NCBI RefSeq assembly: GCF_003063475.1 | Contig: NZ_NESP01000001.1 | Span: 2,356,001 to 2,420,000, forward strand | Source: Limnohabitans curvus | Lineage (GTDB): Bacteria > Pseudomonadota > Gammaproteobacteria > Burkholderiales > Burkholderiaceae_C | Direction of reading: 5' to 3' | DNA: 64,000 nucleotides | In this document: positions 44,540-54,569 of the stretch, piece after piece | Layout of the letters: every line of letters begins with the position of its first letter | Numbering within the stretch: position 1 is the stretch's first letter | The notes under the pieces: model-generated | Databases searched by the model: none | The model's input: the letters and a program-made list of their open reading frames with translations, nothing else | Told to the model about the DNA's origin: nothing | Position numbers and translations under genes: made by a program

Positions 44540-45952
44540 ATGTCAGCCGCTTCTAACAGCTTTGATGAGAGCTTCTCTCACGACCAGCAAATTGCACAAC
44601 TGCGCATTCCTCCGCACTCCATCGAGGCCGAGTCCAGCGTGTTGGGTGGCTTGTTGTTGGACAACGGGGCATGGGACCGCGTGGGCGATTTGTTGGTCGA
44701 TGGTGACTTCTACCGTTACGAACACAAGCAGGTGTATGCCGCCATTGGCGCGCTGGTGAATACCAGCCGTCCAGCTGACGTCATCACGGTCTACGAGCAT
44801 CTACAAGCCTTAGGCAAGGCCGAAGAAATCGGTGGCTTGGGTTATCTCAATGCTTTGGCGCAATACGTGCCGAGTGCGAGCAATATTCGCCGTTATGCAG
44901 AGATCGTGCGCGAGCGCTCGATTCTGCGCAAGCTGGTGACAGCCAGCGACGAAATCGCCACCAATGCCTTCAACACACAGGGCAGGGCAGTGGCTCAAAT
45001 CTTGGATGAAGCCGAGCAAAAGATCTTCAACATCGGTGAAGAAGGCTCACGCATGAAGCAGGGTTTCCAAGCCATGCCGCAGTTGGTGGTGGACTTGCTC
45101 GACCGCGTGCAAGAAATGGCGGACAACCAAAACGACATCACCGGCGTGCCCACAGGCTTCATTGACTTTGACCGCATGACCTCAGGTTTGCAACCTGGTG
45201 ACTTGATCGTGTTGGCGGCGCGTCCGTCCATGGGTAAAACGGCGCTGGCCATCAACATTGCCGAGCACGTGGCTTTGAACGAAGGTCTGCCTGTCGCTGT
45301 GTTCTCGATGGAGATGGGCGCTTCGCAACTGGCGGTTCGTATCGTGGGTTCGATTGGTCGTGTGGACCAAGGCCATTTGCGCACGGGCAAGCTGAGCGAT
45401 GACGAATGGCCGCGTTTGACCGAAGCCATTGAGAAGCTGCGCAATGTGTCGTTGCACATCGATGAAACACCAGGTTTGACGCCGAGTGAGCTGCGTGCCA
45501 ACGCCCGTCGTTTGTCGCGTCAGTGCGGCAAGCTCGGCCTCATCGTGGTCGACTATTTGCAGCTCATGAGTGGCTCTAGCAGCAGCGGTGGCGACAACCG
45601 TGCGACAGAGATTGGTGAAATTTCTCGCGGTTTGAAGATGCTGGCCAAAGAGCTGCAATGCCCCGTGATTGCCTTGTCTCAGCTCAACCGAAGTGTGGAA
45701 CAGCGTACCGACAAACGCCCCATGATGAGTGACTTGCGAGAGTCCGGCGCCATTGAGCAGGACGCGGACGTGATCATGTTCATTTACCGCGACGACTACT
45801 ACAACAAAGAGTCCAAAGAGCCAGGCGTGGCCGAAGTCATCATCGGTAAGCAGCGTAACGGCCCCACCGGGACCGTCAAGCTGGCCTTCTTGAAGCCACT
45901 CACCAAGTTCGAAAGCTTGGCCAGTGGCTACAGCAGTGGTGGCGATTACTAA
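44540..45952 (+). CDS. dnaB: Replicative DNA helicase DnaB
   Basis: The 470-residue hexameric helicase has an N-terminal DnaG-binding domain starting QLRIPPHSIEAESSVLGGLLLDN. The RecA-like core carries Walker A ARPSMGKTALA, Walker B LIVVDYLQLMSG and the later QLNRSVEQRTDKRP. No intein is present. The start at 44540 follows AGGA; the 44498 start adds unrelated residues. Confidence 0.96.
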   Translation: MSAASNSFDESFSHDQQIAQLRIPPHSIEAESSVLGGLLLDNGAWDRVGDLLVDGDFYRYEHKQVYAAIGALVNTSRPADVITVYEHLQALGKAEEIGGLGYLNALAQYVPSASNIRRYAEIVRERSILRKLVTASDEIATNAFNTQGRAVAQILDEAEQKIFNIGEEGSRMKQGFQAMPQLVVDLLDRVQEMADNQNDITGVPTGFIDFDRMTSGLQPGDLIVLAARPSMGKTALAINIAEHVALNEGLPVAVFSMEMGASQLAVRIVGSIGRVDQGHLRTGKLSDDEWPRLTEAIEKLRNVSLHIDETPGLTPSELRANARRLSRQCGKLGLIVVDYLQLMSGSSSSGGDNRATEIGEISRGLKMLAKELQCPVIALSQLNRSVEQRTDKRPMMSDLRESGAIEQDADVIMFIYRDDYYNKESKEPGVAEVIIGKQRNGPTGTVKLAFLKPLTKFESLASGYSSGGDY

Positions 45953-45955
45953 GGC

Positions 45956-47605
45956 TTAAAGTACTTCGCTGGCAAAGTCAGCCAGTCGTGAGCGTTCGCC
46001 GCGTGCCAAGGTGATGTGGCCGCCATGTGGCCACCCCTTGAAGCGGTCCACAGCATACGTCAAGCCCGATGAGCCTTCGGTGAGGTAGGGCGTGTCGATC
46101 TGTGCCAAGTTCCCCATGCACACAATCTTGGTGCCGGGGCCCGCGCGCGTGATGAGTGTTTTCATTTGCTTGGGCGTCAAGTTTTGGGCTTCATCAATGA
46201 TGAGGTACTTGTTCAGGAATGTGCGCCCGCGCATGAAGTTCAGGCTCTTGATTTTGATGCGACTGCGAATCAAATCGTTGGTGGCGGCCCGGCCCCATTC
46301 GCCAGCATTGGTTTCGGTCTTGGCCAATACTTCAAGGTTATCGTCTAAAGCGCCCATCCATGGCCCCATTTTTTCTTCTTCGGTGCCGGGCAAGAAGCCA
46401 ATGTCTTCGCCCACACTCACCGTGGCACGGGTCATGATGATCTCGGTGTAGCGGCGGTCGTCCAACACTTGTGTGAGACCTGCGGCCAAAGCCATCAAGG
46501 TCTTGCCCGTACCTGCTGTGCCGGTCAGTGTGACAAAGTCAATCTCTGGATCGGTGAGCAAGTTCATCGCGAAGTTTTGTTCGCGGTTGCGGGTGCTGAC
46601 ACCCCATACGGCATTTTTGAGATGTGTAAAGTCTTTGAGGGTTTTGAGCACCACGGTGTTGCCGCGAATCTCGGTCACACGGGCATACAGGCTAGGCTCA
46701 CCCGCCGATTCGTAATACACAAACTGGTTGATGTGCAGATCGGGCACCAAGGGGCCGCTGAGGCGGTAGTAGGTGTTGCTGCCGCTTTGCCAGCTTTCAA
46801 CCGATTTGGCATGTTTGATCCAGAAATCTTCTGGTAAGGCCATGGCACCTGAATACAGCAAGTCGCCGTCTTCTAGGGTCTTGTCGTTTTGGTAGTCTTC
46901 AGCGGCCAAGCCCAGCGCGCGGGCTTTGACCCGCATGTTGATGTCTTTAGACACCAGCACCACCTCGCGCGGGGCATGCTTGACGCGCAGCGCTTCAACC
47001 ACTCCCAAAATTTGGTTATCAGCTTTACCTTGGGGCAGACTAGAGGGCAGTGTGAAGTCGAGTGGCTCGGTTTGGAAGAACAGACGTCCACCCACTTCGA
47101 TGTGACCGGTGCCATCGAGCTTGATGCCTGTGATGATGTCTGCGTTGTGTGAGGCCACCAAGGCATCGAGGGAGCGGCTCGTTTGACGGGCATTTCGCGC
47201 CACTTCGGTCATGCCTTTTTTGTGACCATCCAACTCTTCCAGGACGATCATGGGTAAGAACACATCGTGTTCTTCAAAGCGGAACAAACACATGGGATCG
47301 TGCATCAACACGTTGGTGTCGAGCACAAACAGCTTGGTTGGTCCCGTGTGCTTGGCTTTTTTGGGCGTTACCGCGCGTGCGGGTGCCGCCTTGCGTTCGC
47401 CTTTGTAAGCTGGGATGACCTCATGTTTATCTTGAGGCACTGCCGCTGCTGTTTCGCGCACCTTGGCGTGTACGTGTTCTTCGGTCACACGTTCCTCATG
47501 TCGCGGCGCCGATTTGCGTGTGCTGCGCGATTTGGCGGGTGCCGTATCTAACCCCTCGGTGTTCAACAAGGCGGCGCGTTTGGCTGGGGCGGGAGGCAGT
47601 GGCAT
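45956..47605 (-). CDS. PhoH-family ATPase with N-terminal PIN domain
   Basis: The 549 residues have three parts: a basic, low-complexity N-terminus (about 1-88); a PIN nuclease domain from about 90 (KLFVLDTNVLMHDPMCL, VLEELDGHKKG with conserved acidic residues); and a PhoH P-loop domain with Walker A LTGTAGTGKTLMALA and Walker B NKYLIIDEAQNLTPKQMKTL. This YlaK/PhoH2-like arrangement links RNase and RNA helicase activity in characterised homologues. It converges on dnaB with 3 bp between stops. Confidence 0.9.
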   Translation of the reverse strand: MPLPPAPAKRAALLNTEGLDTAPAKSRSTRKSAPRHEERVTEEHVHAKVRETAAAVPQDKHEVIPAYKGERKAAPARAVTPKKAKHTGPTKLFVLDTNVLMHDPMCLFRFEEHDVFLPMIVLEELDGHKKGMTEVARNARQTSRSLDALVASHNADIITGIKLDGTGHIEVGGRLFFQTEPLDFTLPSSLPQGKADNQILGVVEALRVKHAPREVVLVSKDINMRVKARALGLAAEDYQNDKTLEDGDLLYSGAMALPEDFWIKHAKSVESWQSGSNTYYRLSGPLVPDLHINQFVYYESAGEPSLYARVTEIRGNTVVLKTLKDFTHLKNAVWGVSTRNREQNFAMNLLTDPEIDFVTLTGTAGTGKTLMALAAGLTQVLDDRRYTEIIMTRATVSVGEDIGFLPGTEEEKMGPWMGALDDNLEVLAKTETNAGEWGRAATNDLIRSRIKIKSLNFMRGRTFLNKYLIIDEAQNLTPKQMKTLITRAGPGTKIVCMGNLAQIDTPYLTEGSSGLTYAVDRFKGWPHGGHITLARGERSRLADFASEVL

Positions 47606-47652
47606 AGATGAAGCTTAAAGAGTTGAGACGCAAAAGACTGACTTAAAAAGCG

Positions 47653-47685
47653 AAAAAGCCGCCTGGAGGCCAAGGCGGCTTTTTG
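47653..47685 (-). terminator. Terminator between bcp and the PhoH gene
   Basis: AAAAAGCCGCC and GGCGGCTTTTT form a strong hairpin with A and T runs. It most likely ends bcp transcription on the minus strand; the PhoH gene would start its own transcript in the remaining 46 bp. Confidence 0.8.
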
Positions 47686-47760
47686 TTGGAAACGTGTTCG
47701 CTTCTGTCAATGTCATGGAGCCACTATAACCGAGCTCTGTGACACTTTATGTGGGTCGTT

Positions 47761-48240
47761 TCAGGCCGCAGCTTTCTTCAAGGCTTTGACGGCTTTCAGT
47801 ACTTCGTCCACATGGCCTGGTACTTTGAGTCCGCGCCACTCTTCTTTGAGCAGGCCGTCGGCACCTACCAAAAACGTGCTGCGCTCAATGCCTTTGACTT
47901 TTTTGCCGTACATGATTTTGTTTTTGACGACGCCAAACATGTGACACATTTTTTCTTCTGTGTCGGCAATCAACTCAAACGGCAATTCGAGCTTGGTTTT
48001 GAATTCGTCGTGCGATTTCATGTTGTCGCGTGACACGCCAAATACCAAAGCGCCGGCTTTGACAAAGTCTTTGTATTTGTCGCGGAACTGCATAGCTTCG
48101 GTGGTGCAGCCAGGGGTGTTGTCCTTGGGATAGAAATACAAGACCATCATTTGGCCCGTGTGCGAGTTGTTGGTAACCTTGATGCCGCCTGTTGCATTGG
48201 CTTCAAATTCGGGGAGGGGTTTGTTGACAACAATTGCCAT
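47761..48240 (-). CDS. bcp: Bcp/PrxQ-type thiol peroxidase
   Basis: The 159-residue peroxiredoxin has the peroxidatic cysteine at C45 in FYPKDNTPGCTTEAMQF. The second cysteine five residues later, present in E. coli Bcp (C50), is methionine here (M50). A later cysteine, C99 (EKMCHMFG), remains. It may work as a one-cysteine enzyme. The ATG at 48240 is preferred over TTG 48249. Confidence 0.92.
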   Translation of the reverse strand: MAIVVNKPLPEFEANATGGIKVTNNSHTGQMMVLYFYPKDNTPGCTTEAMQFRDKYKDFVKAGALVFGVSRDNMKSHDEFKTKLELPFELIADTEEKMCHMFGVVKNKIMYGKKVKGIERSTFLVGADGLLKEEWRGLKVPGHVDEVLKAVKALKKAAA

Positions 48241-48389
48241 AGCGCTCAATCAGGTGTGACAGTGAAGACAGCCGGATGAAGGAGGCGACTGTCGAGACAG
48301 CCTCCTTCCGGCAACCCGCTATTTTAACTTAGAAACCTCGTCTCGATGCGGTTCTTCATGCAGCCATCGTTGCAAAGCGAAGCGTGTTC

Positions 48390-48776
48390 TTAATCATTAC
48401 TTGTGACGCTTTCGATGAGCAGCGCTGCGGCAACCTTGCGGCCTTCACCCGCCAAGATGTTGTAGGTGCGGCACGCGGCCTGTGTGTCCATGGTCTCTAG
48501 GCCCACACGGCGTTGCATCAGACCCACTTGCCATTCGGGCCTGGGGAAGCGCAAACGTTCGCCGCTGCCGAAGATGACCAACTCAACGTCTAACTCAGCC
48601 AGTTGTGCAAAGTGTTGTGGGCCCAAATCTTCAAAATTTTGGCAATGCCAGTCAAGGCGAACGCCTTCTGAGGTGATCAGCACACTGTGCGTGATTTTTT
48701 CGCCTTGAATGGCGACCCATCCTGGGCCATAAGCCGTGACTGACTGGGTCTCGATACGATCGGGTTGTAATTTCAT
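48390..48776 (-). CDS. Mth938-like domain protein (DUF498 family)
   Basis: The 128-residue protein is of the Mth938/NDUFAF3-like fold: ETQSVTAYGPGWVAIQGEKITHSVLI, VELVIFGSGERLRFP and VGLETMDTQAACRTYNIL. Eukaryotic relatives assist complex I assembly; the bacterial role is unclear. The start at 48776 gives the conserved N-terminus; the longer frame crosses into the divergent alaA gene. Confidence 0.8.
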   Translation of the reverse strand: MKLQPDRIETQSVTAYGPGWVAIQGEKITHSVLITSEGVRLDWHCQNFEDLGPQHFAQLAELDVELVIFGSGERLRFPRPEWQVGLMQRRVGLETMDTQAACRTYNILAGEGRKVAAALLIESVTSND

Positions 48777-48840
48777 AAATGCCTTGAGATCTGTGGTCAA
48801 ATTATAGGTTTCACCCCGTAAAAGAGCCCTCGGAGGGACT

Positions 48841-50064
48841 TTGAAGAAGATCCAAAAATCCAACAAGCTGTCCAACGTCTGTTATGACATTCGCGGTCCC
48901 ATCATGGACCGAGCGCGTCAAATGGAGGAGGAAGGCCACAAGATCATCAAACTCAACATCGGCAATTTGGCCGTGTTTGGCTTTGATGCGCCTGAAGAAA
49001 TTCAGCAAGACATGATCCGTAACCTGCCCACCTCGGCGGGCTATTCGGACAGCAAAGGCATTTTTGGTGCCCGCAAAGCGGTGATGCACGAGACGCAAAA
49101 GCAAGGCATCAAAGGCGTCACGCTTGATGACATTTACCTTGGCAACGGCGCGAGCGAGCTCATCGTCATGGCCACCAATGGTTTGCTCAACAACGGTGAT
49201 GAGCTGTTGTTGCCTGCGCCTGACTATCCGTTGTGGACAGCGGCGGTCAGCTTGTCTGGCGGCACACCTGTGCACTATGTATGTGATGAGTCGAATGGCT
49301 GGATGCCTGACATTGAAGACATTCGTTCGAAGATCACCAAGAACACCAAGGGCATTGTGGTCATCAACCCCAATAACCCGACGGGTGCTTTGTACTCAGA
49401 CGAGTTGCTGATGCAAATCGTCGAGCTCGCACGCAAACACGGTTTGATCATTTTTGCGGACGAGGTGTATGACAAGGTGTTGTACGACGGTGTCAAACAC
49501 ACGCCCATCGCCAGCTTGAGCGAAGACGTGTTGACGCTCACCTTCAACTCGCTGTCCAAGAGCTATCGCTCATGCGGCTACCGCGCGGGTTGGTTGGTGG
49601 TGTCGGGCGACAAAAAGCCTGCGGCCGATTACATCGAGGGCCTCAACATGCTCTCGAACATGCGCCTGTGCGCCAACGTGCCAGGCCAGTGGGCGATTCA
49701 AACCGCCTTGGGTGGCTACCAAAGCATCAACGATTTGGTGGGTGAGGGCGGTCGTTTGCGCAAGCAACGCGACTTGGCCTATGAACTCATCACCGCCATT
49801 CCTGGTGTGACGTGCGTGAAGCCGCAAGCCGCGCTGTACATGTTCCCGCGCTTGGACCCCAAGGTGTACCCGATCAAAGACGACCAGCAGTTTTTCTTGG
49901 AGTTGCTCCAAGAAACCAAGGTCATGTTGGTGCAGGGCACGGGCTTTAACTGGAAGACCACGGACCACTTCCGTATCGTGTTCTTACCCCACGAAGATGA
50001 CTTGCGTGAGGCCATCTCACGCATCGCAAAATTCTTAGAAAACTACCGAAATAGAAAAGCATGA
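48841..50064 (+). CDS. alaA: Alanine aminotransferase AlaA
   Basis: The 407-residue PLP aminotransferase makes alanine from pyruvate and glutamate. It has KLSNVCYDIRGPIMDRARQMEEEG, VINPNNPTGALYSDE and the PLP lysine in SLSKSYRSCGYRAGW. The start is TTG 48841 behind GGAGGG; no ATG lies before the conserved N-terminus. It overlaps hom by 4 nt and opens a long operon. Confidence 0.92.
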   Translation: MKKIQKSNKLSNVCYDIRGPIMDRARQMEEEGHKIIKLNIGNLAVFGFDAPEEIQQDMIRNLPTSAGYSDSKGIFGARKAVMHETQKQGIKGVTLDDIYLGNGASELIVMATNGLLNNGDELLLPAPDYPLWTAAVSLSGGTPVHYVCDESNGWMPDIEDIRSKITKNTKGIVVINPNNPTGALYSDELLMQIVELARKHGLIIFADEVYDKVLYDGVKHTPIASLSEDVLTLTFNSLSKSYRSCGYRAGWLVVSGDKKPAADYIEGLNMLSNMRLCANVPGQWAIQTALGGYQSINDLVGEGGRLRKQRDLAYELITAIPGVTCVKPQAALYMFPRLDPKVYPIKDDQQFFLELLQETKVMLVQGTGFNWKTTDHFRIVFLPHEDDLREAISRIAKFLENYRNRKA

Positions 50065-51371
50065 AACCGATTCAAGTAGGCCTGTTAGGCATTGGCACTG
50101 TGGGCAGCGGCACTTTTGAGGTGCTCAAACGTAACCAAGAAGAAATCCAACGTCGCGCCGGTCGCGGCATTGAAGTCACGATGGTGGCTGACCTCGATGT
50201 GGCACGTGCCAAAAGCATCGTGGGTGCGAATGTGCAAGTGGTGGACGACGCGCGCAAAGTCATCGCCAACCCTGACATCGACATCGTGGTCGAGTTGATT
50301 GGTGGCTACGGCATTGCCAAGCAACTCGTGCTCGAAGCCATCGATGCGGGTAAGCATGTGGTGACGGCCAACAAGGCATTGCTGGCCGTGCATGGCACAG
50401 AAATCTTTGCAGCCGCCCACAAAAAGGGCGTGATGGTGGCGTTTGAAGCCGCGGTTGCTGGCGGTATTCCGATCATCAAAGCTTTGCGTGAAGGCCTGAC
50501 TGCTAACCGCATTCAATGGTTGGCCGGCATCATCAATGGCACGACCAACTTCATCTTGTCGGAGATGCGCGACAAGGGTTTGACCTTTGACGACGTGCTC
50601 AAGCAAGCACAAGCCTTGGGCTATGCCGAAGCCGATCCGACCTTCGACATCGAAGGTGTGGACGCGGCGCACAAAGCCACCCTCATGTCGGCCATCGCGT
50701 TTGGCGTGCCTGTGCAGTTTGACAAGGCGTATGTCGAAGGCATCACCAAGCTTGAATCGCAAGACATCAAGTACGCCGAGCAACTGGGTTACCGCATCAA
50801 GTTGTTGGGTATTTCCAAGCGCACCGCCGCAGGCATTGAACTGCGCGTGCACCCTTGCTTGGTGCCAGCCAAGCGTTTGATTGCCAACGTCGAGGGCGCG
50901 ATGAACGCCGTGATGGTGCACGCCGACGCCGTGGGCACGACGCTGTATTACGGCAAAGGTGCGGGCAGTGAGCCTACCGCCAGTGCCGTGATTGCCGACT
51001 TGGTGGACATCACACGTTTGCACACCGCAGACCCGTTGAACCGCGTGCCGCATTTGGCCTTCCAGCCTGACGCGATGAGCAACTTACCCATTTTGCCGAT
51101 GGCCCAAGTGGTCACCAGCTACTACTTGCGCCTGCGCGTGGCAGATCAAGCCGGTGTGCTCGCCAAGGTCACAGGCATTTTGGCTAACGCCGACATCAGC
51201 ATTGATGCCGTGTTGCAGCGCGAAGCCGGTGAGGGCGAGAGCCACACCGACCTCATCATCTTGACCCACGATTGCGTGGAAGCCAAGATGAATCAAGCCT
51301 TGGCTGAAATGCAAAAGCTGACCACCGTGTTGGCCCCGATCACCCGCATCCGCAAAGAAGAGTTGAACTGA
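50061..51371 (+). CDS. hom: Homoserine dehydrogenase
   Basis: The 436-residue NAD(P)-dependent enzyme of threonine/methionine synthesis has VGLLGIGTVGSGTFEVLKRN, catalytic Lys in VVTANKALLA, GIINGTTNFILSEM and a C-terminal ACT domain (YYLRLRVADQAGVLAKVTGI) that senses threonine. No aspartokinase fusion. It overlaps alaA and thrC. Confidence 0.96.
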   Translation: MKPIQVGLLGIGTVGSGTFEVLKRNQEEIQRRAGRGIEVTMVADLDVARAKSIVGANVQVVDDARKVIANPDIDIVVELIGGYGIAKQLVLEAIDAGKHVVTANKALLAVHGTEIFAAAHKKGVMVAFEAAVAGGIPIIKALREGLTANRIQWLAGIINGTTNFILSEMRDKGLTFDDVLKQAQALGYAEADPTFDIEGVDAAHKATLMSAIAFGVPVQFDKAYVEGITKLESQDIKYAEQLGYRIKLLGISKRTAAGIELRVHPCLVPAKRLIANVEGAMNAVMVHADAVGTTLYYGKGAGSEPTASAVIADLVDITRLHTADPLNRVPHLAFQPDAMSNLPILPMAQVVTSYYLRLRVADQAGVLAKVTGILANADISIDAVLQREAGEGESHTDLIILTHDCVEAKMNQALAEMQKLTTVLAPITRIRKEELN

Positions 51372-52804
51372 TGCTGTATTTGTCCACGCGCGGCCACGCC
51401 GAGCGCAAGCGTTTTTGTGAAATCCTCCTCGAAGGCTTGGCCCCCGATGGCGGTTTGTATTTGCCCGAGCACTACCCACAGGTGGACGATGCCGCGCTCA
51501 CGCGTTTGCGCCACACGTTCAATACCCAAGGCTACGCAGCCTTAGCGTTTGAACTGCTGTCGCTCTACATCGACGACATCCCGGCGGCTGACTTGAAAGC
51601 CTTGTGCGCCAAGACCTACACCCAAGAGGTGTACGGCACCGAGGCCATCGTGCCGGTGCGCAAGTTAGAAGACGGCTTGTTGGTGGAGGCTTTGTCAAAC
51701 GGCCCCACGCTCGCGTTCAAAGACATGGCCATGCAACTGCTGGGCAACTTGTTTGAGTACGAGTTGGCCCGCCGTGGCGAAGAACTGAATATTTTTGGTG
51801 CGACCAGTGGCGACACGGGCAGCGCCGCCGAATATGCCATGCGCGGCAAAAAAGGTGTGCGCGTGTTCATGACCAGCCCACATGGCCGTATGAGCCCGTT
51901 CCAACAAGCGCAAATGTTCAGCTTGATGGACGAGAACATCCACAACATCGCCATCGAAGGCGTGTTTGACGATTGCCAAGATTTGGTGAAAGCCGTGTCC
52001 AACGATTTGGACTTCAAAACCAAATACAAAATTGGCACGGTCAACTCCATCAACTGGGCGCGTTTGTTGGCGCAAGTGGTGTACTACTTCGCGGGCTATT
52101 TCCAAGCGACCACGGCCAACAGCCAAAAGGTGAGCTTCACCGTGCCCAGTGGCAACTTTGGCAACGTGTGCGCCGGCCATGTGGCCCGCATGATGGGCTT
52201 GCCTGTGGACACCTTGGTGGCCGCCACCAACGAAAACGATGTGTTGGACGAGTTCTTCCGTACCGGTGTGTACCGCGTGCGCGGCAGTGCCGACACGCAC
52301 GAAACCTCCAGCCCGTCGATGGACATTTCCAAGGCCAGCAACTTTGAGCGCTTTGTGTTCGATTTGCTCGGTCGCGATGCGGCACTGACCAAAGACTTGT
52401 TCGGTGCGCAAATCTCGAAGAACGGCAAGTTCGACCTGAGCGGCAACCCACACTTTGCAGAAGCTGCAGCACGCTACGGCTTTGCCAGCGGCAAGAGCAC
52501 ACATGCCAACCGTTTGGCCACCATCCAAGACGTGCACAAACGCTTTGGTGAAATGATTGACACCCACACGGCCGACGGCGTGAAAGTGGCGCGTGAACAC
52601 CTCAAGGCCGGCGTGCCCATGATCGTGTTGGAAACTGCGTTGCCCATCAAATTTGCCGCCACCATCGTGGAAGCCTTGGGCCAAGAGCCCCATCGCCCAG
52701 CCAAGTTTGAAGGCATCGAAGCCTTGCCCAAACGCGTGCAGGTGATGAAGGCAGATGTGGCGCAAATCAAAGCCTACATCGCCAAGCATTGCGATCACGC
52801 ATGA
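51371..52804 (+). CDS. thrC: Threonine synthase
   Basis: The 477-residue PLP enzyme makes threonine from O-phosphohomoserine. It has YLSTRGHAERKRFCEILLEGLAPDGGLYLP, the PLP lysine in GPTLAFKDMAMQLLGNL and ATSGDTGSAAEYAM. It shares a base with the hom stop and overlaps mobB by 4 nt. Confidence 0.96.
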   Translation: MLYLSTRGHAERKRFCEILLEGLAPDGGLYLPEHYPQVDDAALTRLRHTFNTQGYAALAFELLSLYIDDIPAADLKALCAKTYTQEVYGTEAIVPVRKLEDGLLVEALSNGPTLAFKDMAMQLLGNLFEYELARRGEELNIFGATSGDTGSAAEYAMRGKKGVRVFMTSPHGRMSPFQQAQMFSLMDENIHNIAIEGVFDDCQDLVKAVSNDLDFKTKYKIGTVNSINWARLLAQVVYYFAGYFQATTANSQKVSFTVPSGNFGNVCAGHVARMMGLPVDTLVAATNENDVLDEFFRTGVYRVRGSADTHETSSPSMDISKASNFERFVFDLLGRDAALTKDLFGAQISKNGKFDLSGNPHFAEAAARYGFASGKSTHANRLATIQDVHKRFGEMIDTHTADGVKVAREHLKAGVPMIVLETALPIKFAATIVEALGQEPHRPAKFEGIEALPKRVQVMKADVAQIKAYIAKHCDHA

Positions 52805-53331
52805 AGGTCGTCGCCTTTGCCGGTTACTCCGGTTCAGGAAAAACCACCTTGGTGGAGCAGCTGATTGGCTGCATGCGCATGCGTGGCTTGCGCGTGTCGG
52901 TGGTCAAACACGCGCACCACAACTTTGACATCGATAAACCCGGCAAAGACAGCTGGCGACACCGTGAAGCCGGTGCGTTTGAGGTACTGGTGGCCTCCAA
53001 CCAACGCTTGGTGTTGCAGCGCCAGTTTGAGCAACCTGCGCAGCTCTCAGTGCATCACTTGTTGGCCGAGGTGTACGACGGTGTGGATTGGGTCTTGGTC
53101 GAAGGCTTTAAGAAAAGCGATTTGCTCAAGGTCGAGGTCTGGCGCAAAGCGTCCGAGCAGCCCGTGCGCTACCCTGAAGATGATTTTGTGGTGGCCATTG
53201 CCACGGATTCGCCGCAAGACCTGCCAGAGGTCACGCAACGCCCTGTGCTCGATTTGAATGATGCCTACGCCATCACCGAATGGTTGGTGGCCAATGAAGA
53301 CCGTTTCGAATACAACCCGCCTTTGCTATGA
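52801..53331 (+). CDS. mobB: Molybdopterin-guanine dinucleotide biosynthesis protein MobB
   Basis: The 176-residue GTP-binding protein has the P-loop GYSGSGKTTLVEQLI and KHAHHNFDIDKPGKDSWRHREAGA. MobB assists MobA in forming MGD. ATG 52801 overlaps the thrC stop. Confidence 0.93.
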   Translation: MKVVAFAGYSGSGKTTLVEQLIGCMRMRGLRVSVVKHAHHNFDIDKPGKDSWRHREAGAFEVLVASNQRLVLQRQFEQPAQLSVHHLLAEVYDGVDWVLVEGFKKSDLLKVEVWRKASEQPVRYPEDDFVVAIATDSPQDLPEVTQRPVLDLNDAYAITEWLVANEDRFEYNPPLL

Positions 53332-54569
53332 CCCGTCCTGCTTTGCTTTCACTCGATGACGCTTTGCCGCAATTGCTGGCGCAAGCTCGTGCATTGACTG
53401 GCGTGCAATTGGTGTCCACCTTTGACGCTGATGGCCGCGTGCTCGCGCGAGACGTGGTTGCGGCCTTGCAAGTGCCACCACAAGACAACAGCTCGATGGA
53501 TGGCTATGCGCTGCGTGCAGCAGATTGCGCGCAAGCAGGTGCGGTGCTGCGCGTGACGCAGCGCATACCCGCAGGCACACACGGTACGCAGCTCAATGCA
53601 GGCGAAGCTGCACGCATCTTCACAGGCGCGCCCATCCCCCCTGGTGCGGATGCCGTGGTGATGCAAGAAGACTGCGACGCTTTAGAGAGCGAGCAAGTTC
53701 AAGTGACCAAGGCAGTGCCTGCAGGGCAGTGGATTCGCCGTTCGGGTGAAGACGTCACACGCGGTGCCACGGTGCTCAGCCAAGGCACGCGCTTGACGCC
53801 TGCTGAGCTGGGTTTGGCCGCCAGCATTGGCTTGGCGCAGTTGCAGGTGTCTGCACGTCCGCGCGTGGCTTTGTTCTCGACGGGTGATGAGCTGGTCATG
53901 CCCGGCGATGTGGCGCCTGAAGCCATGCCTGCTGGTGCGATTTACAACTCCAACCGTTTTTTCTTGCGCGCCATGTTGCAGCGCTTGGGTTGCGAGGTGA
54001 CCGACCTGGGCATCGTGCCCGACAAGCGCGACGCCACCATTGCCGCTTTGCGTGATGCAGCTTTGCACCACGATTTGATTTTGACCAGCGGTGGTGTGTC
54101 GGTGGGTGAAGAAGATCACATCAAACCTGCGGTGGAGAGCTTGGGCGAATTGAACCTGTGGCAACTCGCCATCAAGCCCGGTAAACCGTTTGCCTATGGC
54201 AAGGTGAACCGTGAAGCACAAGCTGACGCTTGCCACTTCATGGGCTTGCCCGGCAACCCTGTGTCCAGCTTTGTGACCTTCTTGTTGTTGGTGCGCCCCT
54301 TTGTGTTGGCCTTGCAAGGTGTGACGAAGACCGACATCACACGCACCGACATGACGGCGCACTTCGACTGGCCCCGCGCTGACAAGCGCCGTGAGTTTTT
54401 GCGTGTCAAACGCAACGCACAAGGCGGCCTCGATTTGTTCCCCAATCAAAGCTCTGGCGTGCTCACGTCGGCGGTGTGGGGCGATGGCGTGGTGGATAAC
54501 CCCGCTGGGCAAACCATTTCAAAAGGCGATACCGTTCGCTTTATTTCCTTTGCGGAGTGGCTGGCATGA
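53328..54569 (+). CDS. moeA: Molybdopterin molybdotransferase MoeA
   Basis: The 413-residue protein inserts molybdenum into adenylylated molybdopterin. It has DNSSMDGYALRAADC, GEAARIFTGAPIPPGADAVVMQED and the MPT-binding SGGVSVGEEDHIKPAVE and FMGLPGNPVSSFVTF. It overlaps mobB and moaD. Confidence 0.95.
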   Translation: MTRPALLSLDDALPQLLAQARALTGVQLVSTFDADGRVLARDVVAALQVPPQDNSSMDGYALRAADCAQAGAVLRVTQRIPAGTHGTQLNAGEAARIFTGAPIPPGADAVVMQEDCDALESEQVQVTKAVPAGQWIRRSGEDVTRGATVLSQGTRLTPAELGLAASIGLAQLQVSARPRVALFSTGDELVMPGDVAPEAMPAGAIYNSNRFFLRAMLQRLGCEVTDLGIVPDKRDATIAALRDAALHHDLILTSGGVSVGEEDHIKPAVESLGELNLWQLAIKPGKPFAYGKVNREAQADACHFMGLPGNPVSSFVTFLLLVRPFVLALQGVTKTDITRTDMTAHFDWPRADKRREFLRVKRNAQGGLDLFPNQSSGVLTSAVWGDGVVDNPAGQTISKGDTVRFISFAEWLA

